From the NCBI GenBank assembly GCA_036365145.1, contig JAEOAD010002856.1, positions 310,001 through 374,000 on the forward strand: a stretch of DNA of 64,000 nucleotides, read 5' to 3'. The position numbers and the translations under genes were made by a program. This document shows positions 48,109 to 57,678 of the stretch, one piece after another. Each line of letters opens with the position of its first letter. Position 1 is the first letter of the stretch. This DNA comes from Orientallactaga sibirica. Taxonomy: Eukaryota > Chordata > Mammalia > Rodentia > Dipodidae. The notes under the pieces are model-generated. The model did no database searches, was not told the DNA's origin, and worked only from the letters and a program-made list of their open reading frames with translations.

Positions 48109-48114
48109 GTAAGT
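48109..48114 (+). promoter_or_regulatory. Intact 5' splice donor of the Nlgn4 exon
   Basis: GTAAGT follows GAAGATG exactly where the first coding exon of neuroligin-4 is expected to end (after PTED), and matches the donor consensus fully. Confidence 0.75.
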
Positions 48115-48189
48115 GCCCAGCTACAACAACAACAACAAAGCCAGTACCAGGTTTGCCTAGGCCATGGTGTTTTGTGTGTGGGCTTTTCT

Positions 48190-48480
48190 TTTTCTTTTCC
48201 TTTTAAAATTATTATTATTATTATTTAGAAACTTCATATGGTCACATCACATGTTGGTAGCATCCTTTCCCTCCTCCCAGTCTCCACTCCACTGAGGGCC
48301 ATCCTCAGTGGCATTGCTGGTATTCCCCATGGAGTTGTGGGTTATGACTTGTGAGAGCAGCAGTCAGCCATTGTGGGGGTACAATGTCTCTGGATAGTCC
48401 TTCCCACCCTGTGCTCTTAGATTCTTTTCTCCCCCTCTTCCACAAATTTTCCTAAGACCATAGTAGGTATGCTTTAAGCC
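48190..48480 (-). mobile_element. Antisense L1-type 3' fragment
   Basis: T-rich start with (ATT)n, then CCTTTCCCTCCTCCCAGTC, CCTCAGTGGCATTGCTGG, TTCTTTTCTCCCCCTCTTCC. The general layout and several words match the fragment inside the satellite at 14,155-14,400. Assigned to an L1 3' UTR only tentatively. Confidence 0.45.
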
Positions 48481-49286
48481 TACTGTTGAGCTCTCAGAAG
48501 GTTCTGGATTTCTGCTTTGGTGCATTTTGAGTCCCCTCAGTGTCTGTCTCCATCACCCTGGTGCAGCTCTGTCAGGCCCACCTTGGGAGCAGCTCTCTCT
48601 CCTCTTCCAGTTCCTCTCTGTGGTTTCACCTGAGCCTGTAGTTATTTCTTTTCTTATTTGGAATGAGATTCTTGTGATTGAATCTAGTCCATGAGGGGAA
48701 CAAAAAGGTGTGCTTTCTGCATTGACTTCTTCCTTACATGATTATGGTGTTTCATTGGAGGATTTATTCAGTGTCAATAAACAGTGGTAGAATGTCTACA
48801 TCTGAATCTTTGGTAGAGAAAATGGAGTCACTGAAGAATAGAGTGATTCCCATAGCAACTTCCTAGTACAGTATTGAATACTAGAGTCTAAGCCGATATA
48901 AAACCATGGCAGTAAGGACTATGTAGAATTTTCCTTAAAGGAACAGATGTATAAGTTAACACACTTGAGTACATTGGGATGCTGTACCTTTTCAAATAAA
49001 TTGATGTAAGGGACAGTTCAAGATTTAAAATGTGAGAGCATTGTACTTTGGCCTTGGAAACAAAGTAGGTAATTTTCATAACCAACTCATGGATAATGCA
49101 TGAAGTAGCTGGGTATTATTGTTTAGAATCCATCCTGTTAAGTTTGCATCTTGTTTTCATCTAATATTCAACAAATATGTCTACATATACATAAAGTATA
49201 GTCAGTGTACATATCAATATTATATAATGTACTTGCTTTTCACAAACACTCCTTTTATTTTCTATCAAACATCAATTGGATTTTTT
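48481..49286. other. Unassigned non-coding sequence
   Basis: The first part (to about 48,700) may continue the antisense retroelement. The remainder is AT-rich and shows no gene or family I can name. Confidence 0.5.
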
Positions 49287-49440
49287 TTAAAGGAGCAGGA
49301 CATGGTGGCACACAGTTTCAACCCCAGTGCTGGGAGGCAGAAGTAGGAGAATCATCGAGTTTGAGGCCAGCCTGAGACTACATAGTGAATTCCAGGTCAC
49401 CCTGGACTTGAGTTAATCCTTACCTCAAAAAAACCAAAAA
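49287..49440 (+). mobile_element. B1 SINE
   Basis: Plus copy. GCAGGACATGGTGGCACAC, AACCCCAGTGCTGGGAGGC, GAGGCCAGCCTGAGACTAC, then an A-rich end AAAAAAACCAAAAAC. Confidence 0.92.
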
Positions 49441-49447
49441 CATAAGG

Positions 49448-49793
49448 GAACATTGAGTATATTGAATTACTTGGGAGCTGATCAAACTGACATCTTCTGC
49501 CTATAAGATTTCAAATTCAAATTTTAATTTCAAGTTTTATTATTTTTGTAATTATTTTATTTCAATTTTTTCTAACAAACAAAACAAACAAACAAACAAA
49601 TGAAAAACCCAAACCCCAGAAAAACTCTATGCCAGGGAGGGGAAACATTGAGTATATTGAAGTTACTTGAGCCAAACTAACTCAAACTGGACATATTCTG
49701 CCTGGTAAGATTTCAAATTCAAAATGATTAATTTCCAGACCAAGTTTTATTATTTATTACAGATCCAGGGGGTTCCAATTTTTTTTTCTAACA
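49448..49793. repeat. Two diverged tandem copies of a 150-190-bp unit
   Basis: AACATTGAGTATATTGAA, TAAGATTTCAAATTCAAA and AAGTTTTATTATTT recur in order at about 49,448-49,590 and 49,645-49,793. An (AAAC)n stretch (about 49,575-49,600) lies between. Family unknown. Confidence 0.8.
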
Positions 49794-50559
49794 AGCCAAA
49801 AGCCAGATCAGAGTGATGCTACAACAAAAATGATGGTGTCACACAGCACCTTCCTGAACTTACTGGGCCTTTTTGCTATTTTTACAATGATCTCAAAGAA
49901 AACATAAGACCAGACAATGAATTCTCTCTGGAAGCCAATTGCAGATAACTATAAAGTAATAAAACATTATGGACATATTCAAACTATATCAATGTGTGCA
50001 CATCTTTCAGATCTTTTATTTTATATAAAGGCATTGCACCCTCTCACTTTTTAACACCATAATTTGTTTTCTAATAGACTTGCCTAAAAACAAACAAACA
50101 AAAACTTAAATAAACAATTGCTTGAATTCCACATTTTCCCCAAATTGTATCTCTTTTCCCTTTTTGGTCTTTTTCCATGTAAATGTCATCAAATGCCAGG
50201 AAAAACCTGACCAGTCTTGGGTGACACTGATATCACAAAGAAAGCCCATAGAAAGCGATGACTGGACAACATTTCCTCATTATGAGTTGCTTCTGGCTGA
50301 GGCCCTGGCCAAGAATGGATCATGGATCCCAGCTGTGACTTGATGCCAGGAGTTAACTCTGACATCTTGGATGCTCTTCTCCCAGGAGCAATGCTGAGTG
50401 CCTCTGAGAATAACCGGGGCCCAGGAGTCTGCTTTATGTCTCTGTGAGAAAGCAAAAAATTACCCTCAAAAAAATCAATTACAGTCTTGATCTAGCTGCC
50501 ACCTGGGTACCCATCCTTCTCTTCATGAGGAGTCCAAATTAAAAGAAAAAAGTTAATTT
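49794..50559. other. Unassigned non-coding sequence
   Basis: No recognisable gene. A 73-codon open frame at 50,122-50,343 has no family motif and I do not call it. Confidence 0.5.
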
Positions 50560-50752
50560 GGGCTGGAGAAATGACTCAATGGTTAAGGCACTGACCTGAA
50601 AATCCAAAGGACCGAAGTTCAATTTTCCAGTACCTAAATAAGCCAGATGCACCAGGTCGTCCACTTGGACTTGGTTTGTAGTGGGTAGAGGCACTGGCCT
50701 TCCCATTTTCTCTCTCTCTTTCTCTGCTTGCACATAAATATTTTTTTAAAGT
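50560..50752 (+). mobile_element. DIP-like SINE
   Basis: Plus copy. GGGCTGGAGAAATGACTCAATGG-type head, TTAAGGCACTGACCTG, AAGCCAGATGCACCAGG, CTCTCTCTCTTTCTCTGC. Confidence 0.9.
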
Positions 50753-50765
50753 ATATGAAAGTAGG

Positions 50766-50985
50766 GGATGGAGAGATGGCTTAGCAGTTAAAGCACTTGC
50801 CTGTGATGCCTAAGGACTCATATTTGAATCTTCAGGTCCTCCATAGCCAGACACACAGTGACGCAATAGCAAAATGTCATACAAGGTGCAGGCCTGGAGT
50901 TTGTTTGCAGCAGCTGAAGGATCTGGTACATGCATTTTTTTCTCTCTCTCACTCTCTCTTTCTGTCTCTGCATCCCTGTAAACAT
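50766..50985 (+). mobile_element. DIP-like SINE
   Basis: Plus copy. GGGATGGAGAGATGGCTTAGC, TTAAAGCACTTGCCTGTG, AGCCAGACACACAGTGACGC, CTCTCTCTCACTCTCTC. Two such elements stand in tandem here. Confidence 0.9.
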
Positions 50986-51094
50986 GCCTCACACAGTATG
51001 GAAGGAAAGGCAAGCCCTTTAGAGTTTTTTAGGGTACATTAGCATCTGGGAGGGTACTGAATACCAAATCAGGGAATCCTCTGATTCCCATATT

Positions 51095-51890
51095 CTCGGG
51101 GAACCACCAGCCTCCCCACCCTCCACGCCTATAGGTAGCACCCCCCACCATGTCCCTGCACCATCCACATGGGCAGGGAGCCCATCCACACTGTCCCTGT
51201 GCTGCCCCACACCCTGCCTTCCACGCCTGCAGGGAGCCCTGCCCAACAGGTCACCACACCTCCCTGCCTCTGTGCCCATGGGTAGCCCGGGCCACCGGGT
51301 CCCCGCACCACCCTGCCCCCTATGCTGGCCCACTGGGTCCCCATGCTGTCCTTCCACACCCCCCTGCCCTACACATCAGTGGGTAGCCCCTCCCACCTGG
51401 TCCCCATGCCACCCTACCCACTCCCCTCCATGCTGATGGGTAGCCCCTACCAATGGGTTCCCATGCCAACCCACCACCCACCCTCTGTTCTGATAGGTAG
51501 CCCAGCCCATTGGGTCCCCATGCCACCTGCCCCCCCCCGTGCCCTCCTTGATGAGAGGTAGCCCTGCCCATCAGGTCCCCACACCACCCTGCCCACCACC
51601 CTCTGTGTCTGTGGGTAGCCCTGCCCGCTGGGTCACCGCACTGCCCCACCCACACCCATCACTCCTGCATGGAGCCCTGCCCACCGGATCCCCATACCAC
51701 CCCAACCCCCACCCTCTGTGCCTATGGGTAGCCCCAGCCACCAGGTCCAGTCACAGGCCCCTTGACCTTCCCCACCCATAGGTAGCTATGCCCACCAGGT
51801 CCCTACACTGCCCCACTTCCCACACTCTACATGTTCCAGTAGACCTGCCCACCGGGTCCACATGATGCCCCATCCCACATCCTCCATGCT
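51095..51890 (+). repeat. GC-rich minisatellite, probable L1 5' UTR monomers (unit about 57 bp)
   Basis: Units built on GGTAGCCC..GCCCA...GGGTCCCCATGCC...CCACCCTC recur near 51,134, 51,231, 51,279, 51,380, 51,437, 51,495, 51,555, 51,612, 51,669 and 51,725, mostly 55-60 bp apart. The tract directly precedes L1 ORF1 sequence on the same strand, the place where rodent L1s carry tandem promoter monomers. Its role as promoter is inference. Open frames through it are compositional. Confidence 0.8.
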
Positions 51891-51984
51891 GAAGACACTT
51901 CAAGGTAAACTACACTTTCCCACTACAGTTGACAAGATTCCTACACTGTGACGGGCAGGCCACAGCACAAAAGAAATAACATGA

Positions 51985-52390
51985 AAAATTAAATGCAAGT
52001 AAATCCAACAACACTGCCCAGTCCCACAATGGATGTCTCTAACCCAAACATAGAAGAGATATTAGGATTAGAACCCCAAAATGAAGACATAAGCAATGCT
52101 ACCCTAGCCAAGAAAATAGCATAACTTGCAGAAAATCAACTAAGGGCCAAAAATTTTATGAATGCTGTTCTCGTGAGATTAGACCTAATATAAAAGAGCC
52201 AGGAAGGGCTCCAAAAACAGTTAAATTACCCAAAGGAGAGTGAAAAAAGAGAGGACCTCAATAACCAGCTGGCTAAGCACAATAATGACATAAATAAATG
52301 CAAGGATGAATTCCAAGAAACACTACAAAAATCAGAAAAAGATGTGAAAAGGGAACTTGACAGAGGATTGGAAAGTATACATAAAAAAGC
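51985..52390 (+). pseudogene. L1 ORF1, N-terminal half, broken
   Basis: A frame from ATGGATGTCTCTAACCC (52,030) reads MDVSNPNIEEILGLEPQNED, then meets stops. A later piece (KREDLNNQLAKHNNDINKC and DEFQETLQKSEKDVKRELD) is rich in Lys/Glu/Leu, as in the ORF1 coiled coil that trimerises the protein. It is interrupted by the SINE at 52,391. Confidence 0.75.
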
Positions 52391-52416
52391 AGGGCTGGAG
52401 AGATGGTTTAGGGGTT
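52391..52416 (+). mobile_element. DIP-like SINE in L1 ORF1, 5' piece
   Basis: GGGCTGGAGAGATGGTTTAG is the SINE head, cut by the ERV. Its continuation is at 58,160. AAGCAG flanks the SINE on both sides (52,385-52,390 and about 58,433), a short possible target duplication. Confidence 0.9.
52411..52416. repeat. 6-bp ERV target-site duplication, left
   Basis: GGGGTT here and at 58,160-58,165 flank the two LTRs exactly. Six base pairs is the duplication size typical of class II (beta/ERVK) integrases. Confidence 0.93.
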
Positions 52417-52899
52417 TGTTGGGCCCTGCCCGGTGTGAAGCCGAGTGGTTAGCCCAGCCAATCTTGGCCTACTCCCAGTGAGGCCTAGTCGAGCCTGAGG
52501 AGAGTTTCGTGACCTGCCCTTGACTCAGCACCTAAGCTGAAACTGCCTCCACCCAGCTGCTGCTGACGTGATGAAATACTATTGGCCCTTATACCTTTCT
52601 CTCATCCCCCTCTTCCCACCCCCTTCCTCAAAGTATATTGGCCCTTATACCTTTCTCTCATCCCCTCTTCCCGCCCCCTTCCTCAAAGCATATAAATATC
52701 TCCCCTGACAATAAACGGAGAGTTCCGCCTTAGACGTTTCTCCTGGCTCAATGTGGTTTTCTTTTCCCCGGTGATTTGGGGAGGTTTTCTTGAGTCATCG
52801 ACACCCGCCTTCTCGCTCAGCCTCAAGAGAAACGGCTGGCCCGGTTCTCTCTCTCTTTTGCTCTACCTGCCAGTGGTGGAGGGAAAAAAAAACCCGGCA
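52417..52899 (+). mobile_element. ERV 5' LTR (483 bp)
   Basis: Begins TGTTGGGCCC and ends CCCGGCA, the usual TG...CA. U3 contains two copies of a 56-bp unit (ATTGGCCCTTATACC at 52,581 and 52,637). TATAAATA lies at 52,691-52,698 and AATAAA at 52,710-52,715. By eye it differs from the 3' LTR at about three bases plus a two-base length change in the terminal purine run. Confidence 0.95.
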
Positions 52900-52902
52900 T
52901 TT

Positions 52903-52921
52903 TGGCGCCCAGACGTGGGGC
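52903..52921 (+). promoter_or_regulatory. Primer-binding site, tRNA-Lys type
   Basis: TGGCGCCCAGACGTGGGGC starts three bases after the LTR. It matches the known Lys-1,2 primer site with one extra base in the middle. Lysine priming fits the class II assignment. Confidence 0.85.
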
Positions 52922-53580
52922 ACAACAACCACTGCCCCATGTGAGGACGTGTGAGGATTCAAAACGGACTACGGACTGCCGACGTGACGAAGGAAAAATT
53001 CAAAAGTAAGCTGACGAGCTAATCGTACTGCTGACGGGTGTATCCTCATAAGTTATGAGGTAATCTTCATATTTAATATTCTAACCTTTACTTCTATAAT
53101 CTGTGCTTACTTCAACTTCCTTTCTCTTTCCTTCCATTTCTGGTTTGCCGCCATTTCTAAACGAGTACGTTCATGGCGGACACACCACGTGGACAGACCT
53201 AGAGGAGACTTTAAATGTTTTGCCTCCTCATTTAAATAAAAACTCCGTCCCAAACTTCAACATCTCTTGTTCTTTTCTCTTTCCTCTCATTTTTGGGTTT
53301 CCGACAGACCGCGTTTGCGGTGCCGCCATTTTTGTCCTGCCCCCATTTGAATGGGTGCGCCATCTTAGAAGCACCACGTGGGCAGACCTAAAAACGAAAC
53401 TCACCACGTGGGTAGAGACTCACCACGTGGACAAACCTAAAAAAGAAACTCACCACGTGGGTAGACCTAAAAAGAAAACTCACATGGGCAAACCTAGAGG
53501 AGGCTCACCACGTGGGCAAACCTGGAGAACTCTCAAAGTGTCCTGCGCCCTCATTGGAGTGGGGGCGCCATGTTAGAAAA
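52922..53580 (+). other. ERV leader with repeated CACGTG motifs
   Basis: The position expected for the packaging leader and gag start. Six CACGTG palindromes (53,186, 53,375, 53,405, 53,424, 53,454, 53,509), mostly as CACCACGTGG, lie in a degenerate repeat with ACCTAAAAA spacers. The 157-codon open frame at 53,103-53,576 runs through the repeat and has no gag motif that I recognise. Confidence 0.7.
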
Positions 53581-53893
53581 ATTCTACAACATGATTAACT
53601 ATTTTTTGGGACTTTATGCTTATGTTGTACTCATATATATTACTATTAAACAAAAAAACCTCCATGGCGCTTGGAACAAAACTTTTGTTTTAGCCCCATG
53701 GATTAATTCAATCCTCCTTGCATTAATTGCCAACCTTGAAGGCTTTTCCAGGAAAAAGTTCATTTTTGCCCTTAAAAACTGTAAAAAAAGGCTAAAACTA
53801 ACTTTTAAAATCTCCTTTGTCCCAAGGCCGCCACCCAAACGGCCACCAGGCAACTATCTTTTCAGCTCTTTTCAGCCCCTAACTACTGCCTAA
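53570..53893 (+). CDS. Uncharacterised 107-residue open frame in the ERV
   Basis: The product has a hydrophobic N-terminal segment (roughly residues 11-26, YFLGLYAYVVLIYITIK) that could span a membrane. A second hydrophobic stretch (SILLALIANL) follows, then a strongly basic middle (KNCKKRLKLTFK) and a Pro/Arg-rich region (RPPPKRPPG). It lies where gag would be but shows no matrix, capsid or zinc-knuckle motif. It may be chance or a remnant; I assign no function. Confidence 0.3.
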   Translation: MLEKFYNMINYFLGLYAYVVLIYITIKQKNLHGAWNKTFVLAPWINSILLALIANLEGFSRKKFIFALKNCKKRLKLTFKISFVPRPPPKRPPGNYLFSSFQPLTTA

Positions 53894-54570
53894 GGCAAAT
53901 ATGCTCAAACCCCTAATGAAGGATATGGGCATGTCAAAATTCTTCCACACTAACATTCTTCAATAAACTCCTTGCCTCATAAAGCTCCTTCGTGTAGCTT
54001 TCTGTGTATGTAAACTGTGATCAAATACAAACCGAGGTTAACTTTCCTCACAGGCGTGGAACACAAGTCACTGGTCCACGACACAAAACTTGCGCACTTC
54101 AAGCGGAGGGACAACAGCCAGGCTCCGCCGACATCCCTGCGGAGAGTGGGCCGACCGAGTGGGACGGTCCTAAGCAGCGGCTCCAGCCTGGGCCCGAGCA
54201 CTGCCCCGAGCCTCAGTGGCTGCACCTCGCCCGCACCTCCAGGCGTCACTTTTGGTCACTTTTGTCAAAAAAAAAAAAAGGCCAACCAAACAACAAAGAG
54301 GCAGATGGGCGGGCTCCTAACTTACTTTAAAAATATCTTAGGAACGGGCGGGCGGTCCGCCATGAGGCCATGAGGTGAGCCGCTGCCTTCCCCGCCCGTT
54401 TTGCCTCTGGGCGCTCCCTCTATGCTCTTAACTAAGTGTCCCACAGGGCCCAAAGTATTTACTTTAAAAAATAAAAAAAAAAAAAAACGGCTGGAGACAT
54501 TCACTATTTTTCAAGTCTATATGGCTATTTCCTACACACCATTGTCCCACCCTTTGCTGCCTTCCCATTA
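53894..54570 (+). other. ERV internal non-coding region, partly GC-rich
   Basis: A GC-rich stretch (about 54,050-54,250) and two A-runs (54,266-54,279 and 54,466-54,487). Overlapping frames on both strands share no motif with retroviral proteins I know. Origin unknown; it could be captured or inserted host sequence. Confidence 0.5.
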
Positions 54571-54732
54571 ACATAAAGATAAAGAGATGACTTAATTGTT
54601 AAACACTTGCCTGTAGAGCCTAAGGACCCTGATTAGAGGCTCAATTCTCCAGTACCCATGTAAACAGTGGCTAGAGGCCTGGCACGCCCATTCTCTCTCT
54701 CTCTGCCCGCCTAACTCAATTCATAAAATATA
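54571..54732 (+). mobile_element. Diverged DIP-like SINE inside the ERV
   Basis: AAAGAGATGACTTAATTGTT head, AACACTTGCCTGTAGAGCC, GGCTCAATTCTCCAGTACCC, GGCACGCCCATTCTCTCTC. It is more decayed than the LTRs would predict, so it was already part of the element before the recent insertion. Confidence 0.8.
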
Positions 54733-54836
54733 AGACTAAGCCCAACTAACTCAATCGATAATACAATGTTAGCCTGAGATTAAAGTTTTCCCTGACAACT
54801 CTGCCCAATTAGAGGGACAAAATTAAAAAATATATG

Positions 54837-55140
54837 TCCCCAATATATTCAGTATTTTATTAATTTATAGTTTACATCTACAATTGCCTTACTAGAGACA
54901 ATGTCACTGGGGGCCAATTTTAAGGTATGATAATGGTTTAAGATTCCATTGTAAAAATATACAAAGTGTACCTAACAAAAATTCCTAAAGCTTACTGTAA
55001 CTTAACTATCATAATTTTGCTCTATGTACTATATGACTAATTAATTTTTTTCTTCTCTCTTTCATAACTCTATAAAGACAGGCCAACTTCTTCTGCCAGT
55101 ATGGAACTTCCCCTAGATCTATAAGCTTCAACATCATAAA
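54837..55140 (+). repeat. ERV segment resembling the dispersed repeat at 36,130-36,665
   Basis: CCAATATATTCAGTATTTTA, GACAATGTCACTGGGGG, ATGGAACTTCCCCTAGATC and TATAAGCTTC occur in the same order as in the other locus. The two are diverged. Confidence 0.45.
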
Positions 55141-55176
55141 AAACTGCTGTCAGCCCTAAATTGACCCTAACAATAC

Positions 55177-56934
55177 ATGTCTCATATCTTTTCTTCCTTG
55201 ATTAATCATCCTAATATTTTATTATTATTTTTAGGTCATTCCAACCCATCTGATCTCCAAGACCTTATTGCTAAATGCCTTGCCATTTTACAGGTGTCTC
55301 CAGAAAAGATTCAAACTGCCCCTCCCTTCAAGATTTTGGGCTCCAGGTTATTCCTTGATACTGTTTCTCCTGTCAAACCCCAACTCCATATTCAAAAATT
55401 CTATACTTTGCCTCAACTCCAAAAGGTGCTGGGGGAAATTAATTGGATGAGGCCCTGGATACCCATAACTACTGAGGAACTGTCCCCTTTATTTGACCTC
55501 TTAAAGGGTCTTACTCTTTCCTCTCAGATAACCTTGCCCCCTCGTCATGAACAAATTCTACATAAGGTACAACGGGCTATTGATGCTGCTGTCCTAAAGA
55601 GGTTTGATCCTAACTTACCTATCTCCCTCTGTATTTTCTCTGGGGAAACATTATGCACTGTGCTGTTGGCCCAGGAAGGAGAACCCATCCAGTGGATTTA
55701 CCTCTCCCTTGGTGGAGTCCCCAGAGTTTACTCTATAACTAACCAGATTACAGACTGCATTATAAAGGGCAGGGACACCTCTGTCCGATTGTTTGGCACG
55801 GAGCCTCATGTCATTGTCACCCCCTTTAAGGTAACAGACTTCACTTGGCTTCAGAGAAATAACAACAGGGTTGCTATTGCCCTCGAGGGGTTTCTGGGTA
55901 TAATTGATTGTCACTATGGTCCTTATAAATGGATGAGCTCCTTCTCTAGGTTGGAATGGAGACCCCCCAGACTTTTTTTATCTAAACCCAACCCTGATTT
56001 TCTTACCGTATTCACTGATGGGGGGCGCTTGGGAGCTTCCCTAGTTGTTTACCCTCCCCTAAGGAGGGGAGAAAAGTCTATACCCATAAAGTCTATCTCC
56101 CATGAGGTCACAGGATCAGCACAATTTAAAGAACTATTTGCTGTCGTTTTGGCTTTGGACACTATTCAGGAGCCATTTAACTTATTTTCTGACAGCCTTT
56201 ATGTTGTTAACCTGTTACCCAACCTAATTGAGGCCCATATTAGACTGGACTCCAATATTATAACCCCATTGATGATTCAAGCCCGCTCCCTACTTAAACA
56301 AAGAATTAACCCCATTTTCCTTCAACATCTCAGAGGCCATCAAAATTTACCAGGATTCCTCTCTAAAGGAAACGATTTGGCTGACAAACTGGCCTCTCAG
56401 CCTCAATGTAATACAGTCTCAGAAGCTACACACTTCCACTTATTAACTCATATAAATTGGAGGGGCCTTAAACATAAATATCCCCATGTGCCAGTCAAGG
56501 ACCTTAAAAAAATTGTCCGAACTTGCAAATCCTGTCAGCCTTTCCTCCAGGTACCTCCTCTTCAAACTACAGAAGCCAATACTCGAGGACTACACCCTAA
56601 TCACCTTTGGCAGATTGACGTTACTCACTATTCTCCATTTGGAAAACTTAAGTATATTTTTCTCTCAGTTGATACTTTCTCCCATGCTTGCTGGGCATCA
56701 GCACATGCTGGGAAAAAAACTAAACATGCTATTAGCCATATGCTTCAATGCTTTGCCACCCTTGGATTGCCAGATCAAATCAAAACCGATAATGGTCCCT
56801 GCTTCGTAAGCAAAACTTTTATAGATTTCCTCCAAACCTGGAAAATCTCACTTTCCACAGGCATCCCATATAAAAACATTGGACCTCAGCTGTCACCTAC
56901 AGCTCCATCTGGGTCAAATGGAGGGACCCATTAA
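55177..56934 (+). pseudogene. pol: ERV pol remnant: RT thumb/connection, RNase H, N-terminal integrase
   Basis: 585-codon open frame. It starts past the RT palm: no YXDD-type active site is present, and the first recognisable part is the RT thumb (LPQLQKVLGEINWMRPW, about residues 76-92). RNase H follows with all four acidic residues: D281 in FTDGG, E319 in FKELF, D339 in SDSLY, D403 in NDLAD. Integrase has its zinc site (H421, H425, C450, C453) and two of three catalytic acids (D481 in WQIDVTH, D538 in KTDNGP). Shortly after GIPY the sequence departs from the family and the third acid (Glu) is lost, indicating an internal deletion. The start ATG is simply the first in frame; the true upstream coding part is gone. 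RT and integrase cannot be active. Confidence 0.93.
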
Positions 56935-57079
56935 CTGGGGCCTGGAAGGGCCCAGACCCCCTCCTCACAGCAGGGAGAGGATTTGGATGTGTCTTTCCTC
57001 AAGAGGAAAAAAGACCTATTTGGGTACCGGCAAGAGACTTAAAATATTTACCCCAACAAGGGGATGATAATAATTAATT
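56914..57079 (+). pseudogene. ERV integrase C-terminal tail in another frame
   Basis: After the deletion in the integrase core, a different frame reads WRDPLTGAWKGP, then FPQEEKRPIWVPARDLKYLP and stops at TAA. This Trp/Pro/Arg pattern is that of the class II integrase C-terminal DNA-binding domain. It is disconnected from the catalytic part. Confidence 0.8.
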
Positions 57080-57480
57080 TTCCAGGGAGTGTCACACCCC
57101 TGAGAACTATGCCTCTGTTTCTTTCCCAGGAACAACTGAAGGTGTGGATGCTACTAGACCTGAATGAAGCCAGAAAAGCTCCAGAAAGATTTACAGAAGA
57201 GGAGTCGGGACTCCTAAGACAACCTGCTGTAGACGAGCTTACATGGCTTTTTATCCCACCTTCTCCCTCCCCTTGGACCCCTCCTTCTTCTTGCTCTTTA
57301 CCCTACCTTCTCCCTCCCCCTGAACCCTTCCTTCTTCTTATCCTCACTCTCGGGCCCTGTGTAATTAATAAGATTACACAATTCATTCACCAACAGCTTG
57401 AGGCAATTAAACTTCATCAGGTCAAGGCACCACAGGTTTGCGACTCAAAGACAATGGCTTTTCCACTTACTGGCTATCCA
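57064..57480 (+). pseudogene. env: ERV env remnant, C-terminal part
   Basis: Within an open frame (57,064-57,714) lies a hydrophobic segment with LLLILTLGPCVINKITQF, the membrane-anchor and start-of-tail pattern of retroviral transmembrane subunits. Surface and fusion regions are missing. The LGPC-N pattern recalls gamma/D-type envelopes, which would make this a beta-pol/gamma-type-env element, but the evidence is one short motif. The frame beyond about 57,480 is not recognisable. Confidence 0.65.
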
Positions 57481-57666
57481 CCTAACATCCCTCCCCCACC
57501 CTCCATCGAACCAACGACGGGTAAGATCTCAGACAGGCTGAGACAACCTAAGGCAGGGTGTGGAGTGGTCAACGGGCTAGAGGCATACTGCTCAGAGACG
57601 GGTAAGGTTCCCAGAGGGGAACAACCTAGGACAGGGGCTATGCCATCCACCGTTCTTACAAAAAAC

Positions 57667-57678
57667 AAAAGGGGGAGA
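57667..57678 (+). promoter_or_regulatory. ERV polypurine tract
   Basis: AAAAGGGGGAGA immediately precedes the 3' LTR, as expected of the plus-strand primer site. Confidence 0.92.

Noticed and set aside
50122..50343. A 73-codon open frame starting MNSTFSPNCISF.
   Set aside because: Short, no motif, in AT-rich unassigned DNA; expected by chance.
51019..51781. Overlapping proline- or glycine-rich open frames on both strands.
   Set aside because: They follow the GC-rich minisatellite at the L1 5' end and exist on both strands.
54004..54373. Overlapping open frames in the GC-rich part of the ERV.
   Set aside because: Three frames on two strands overlap; none resembles gag, protease or another retroviral protein.
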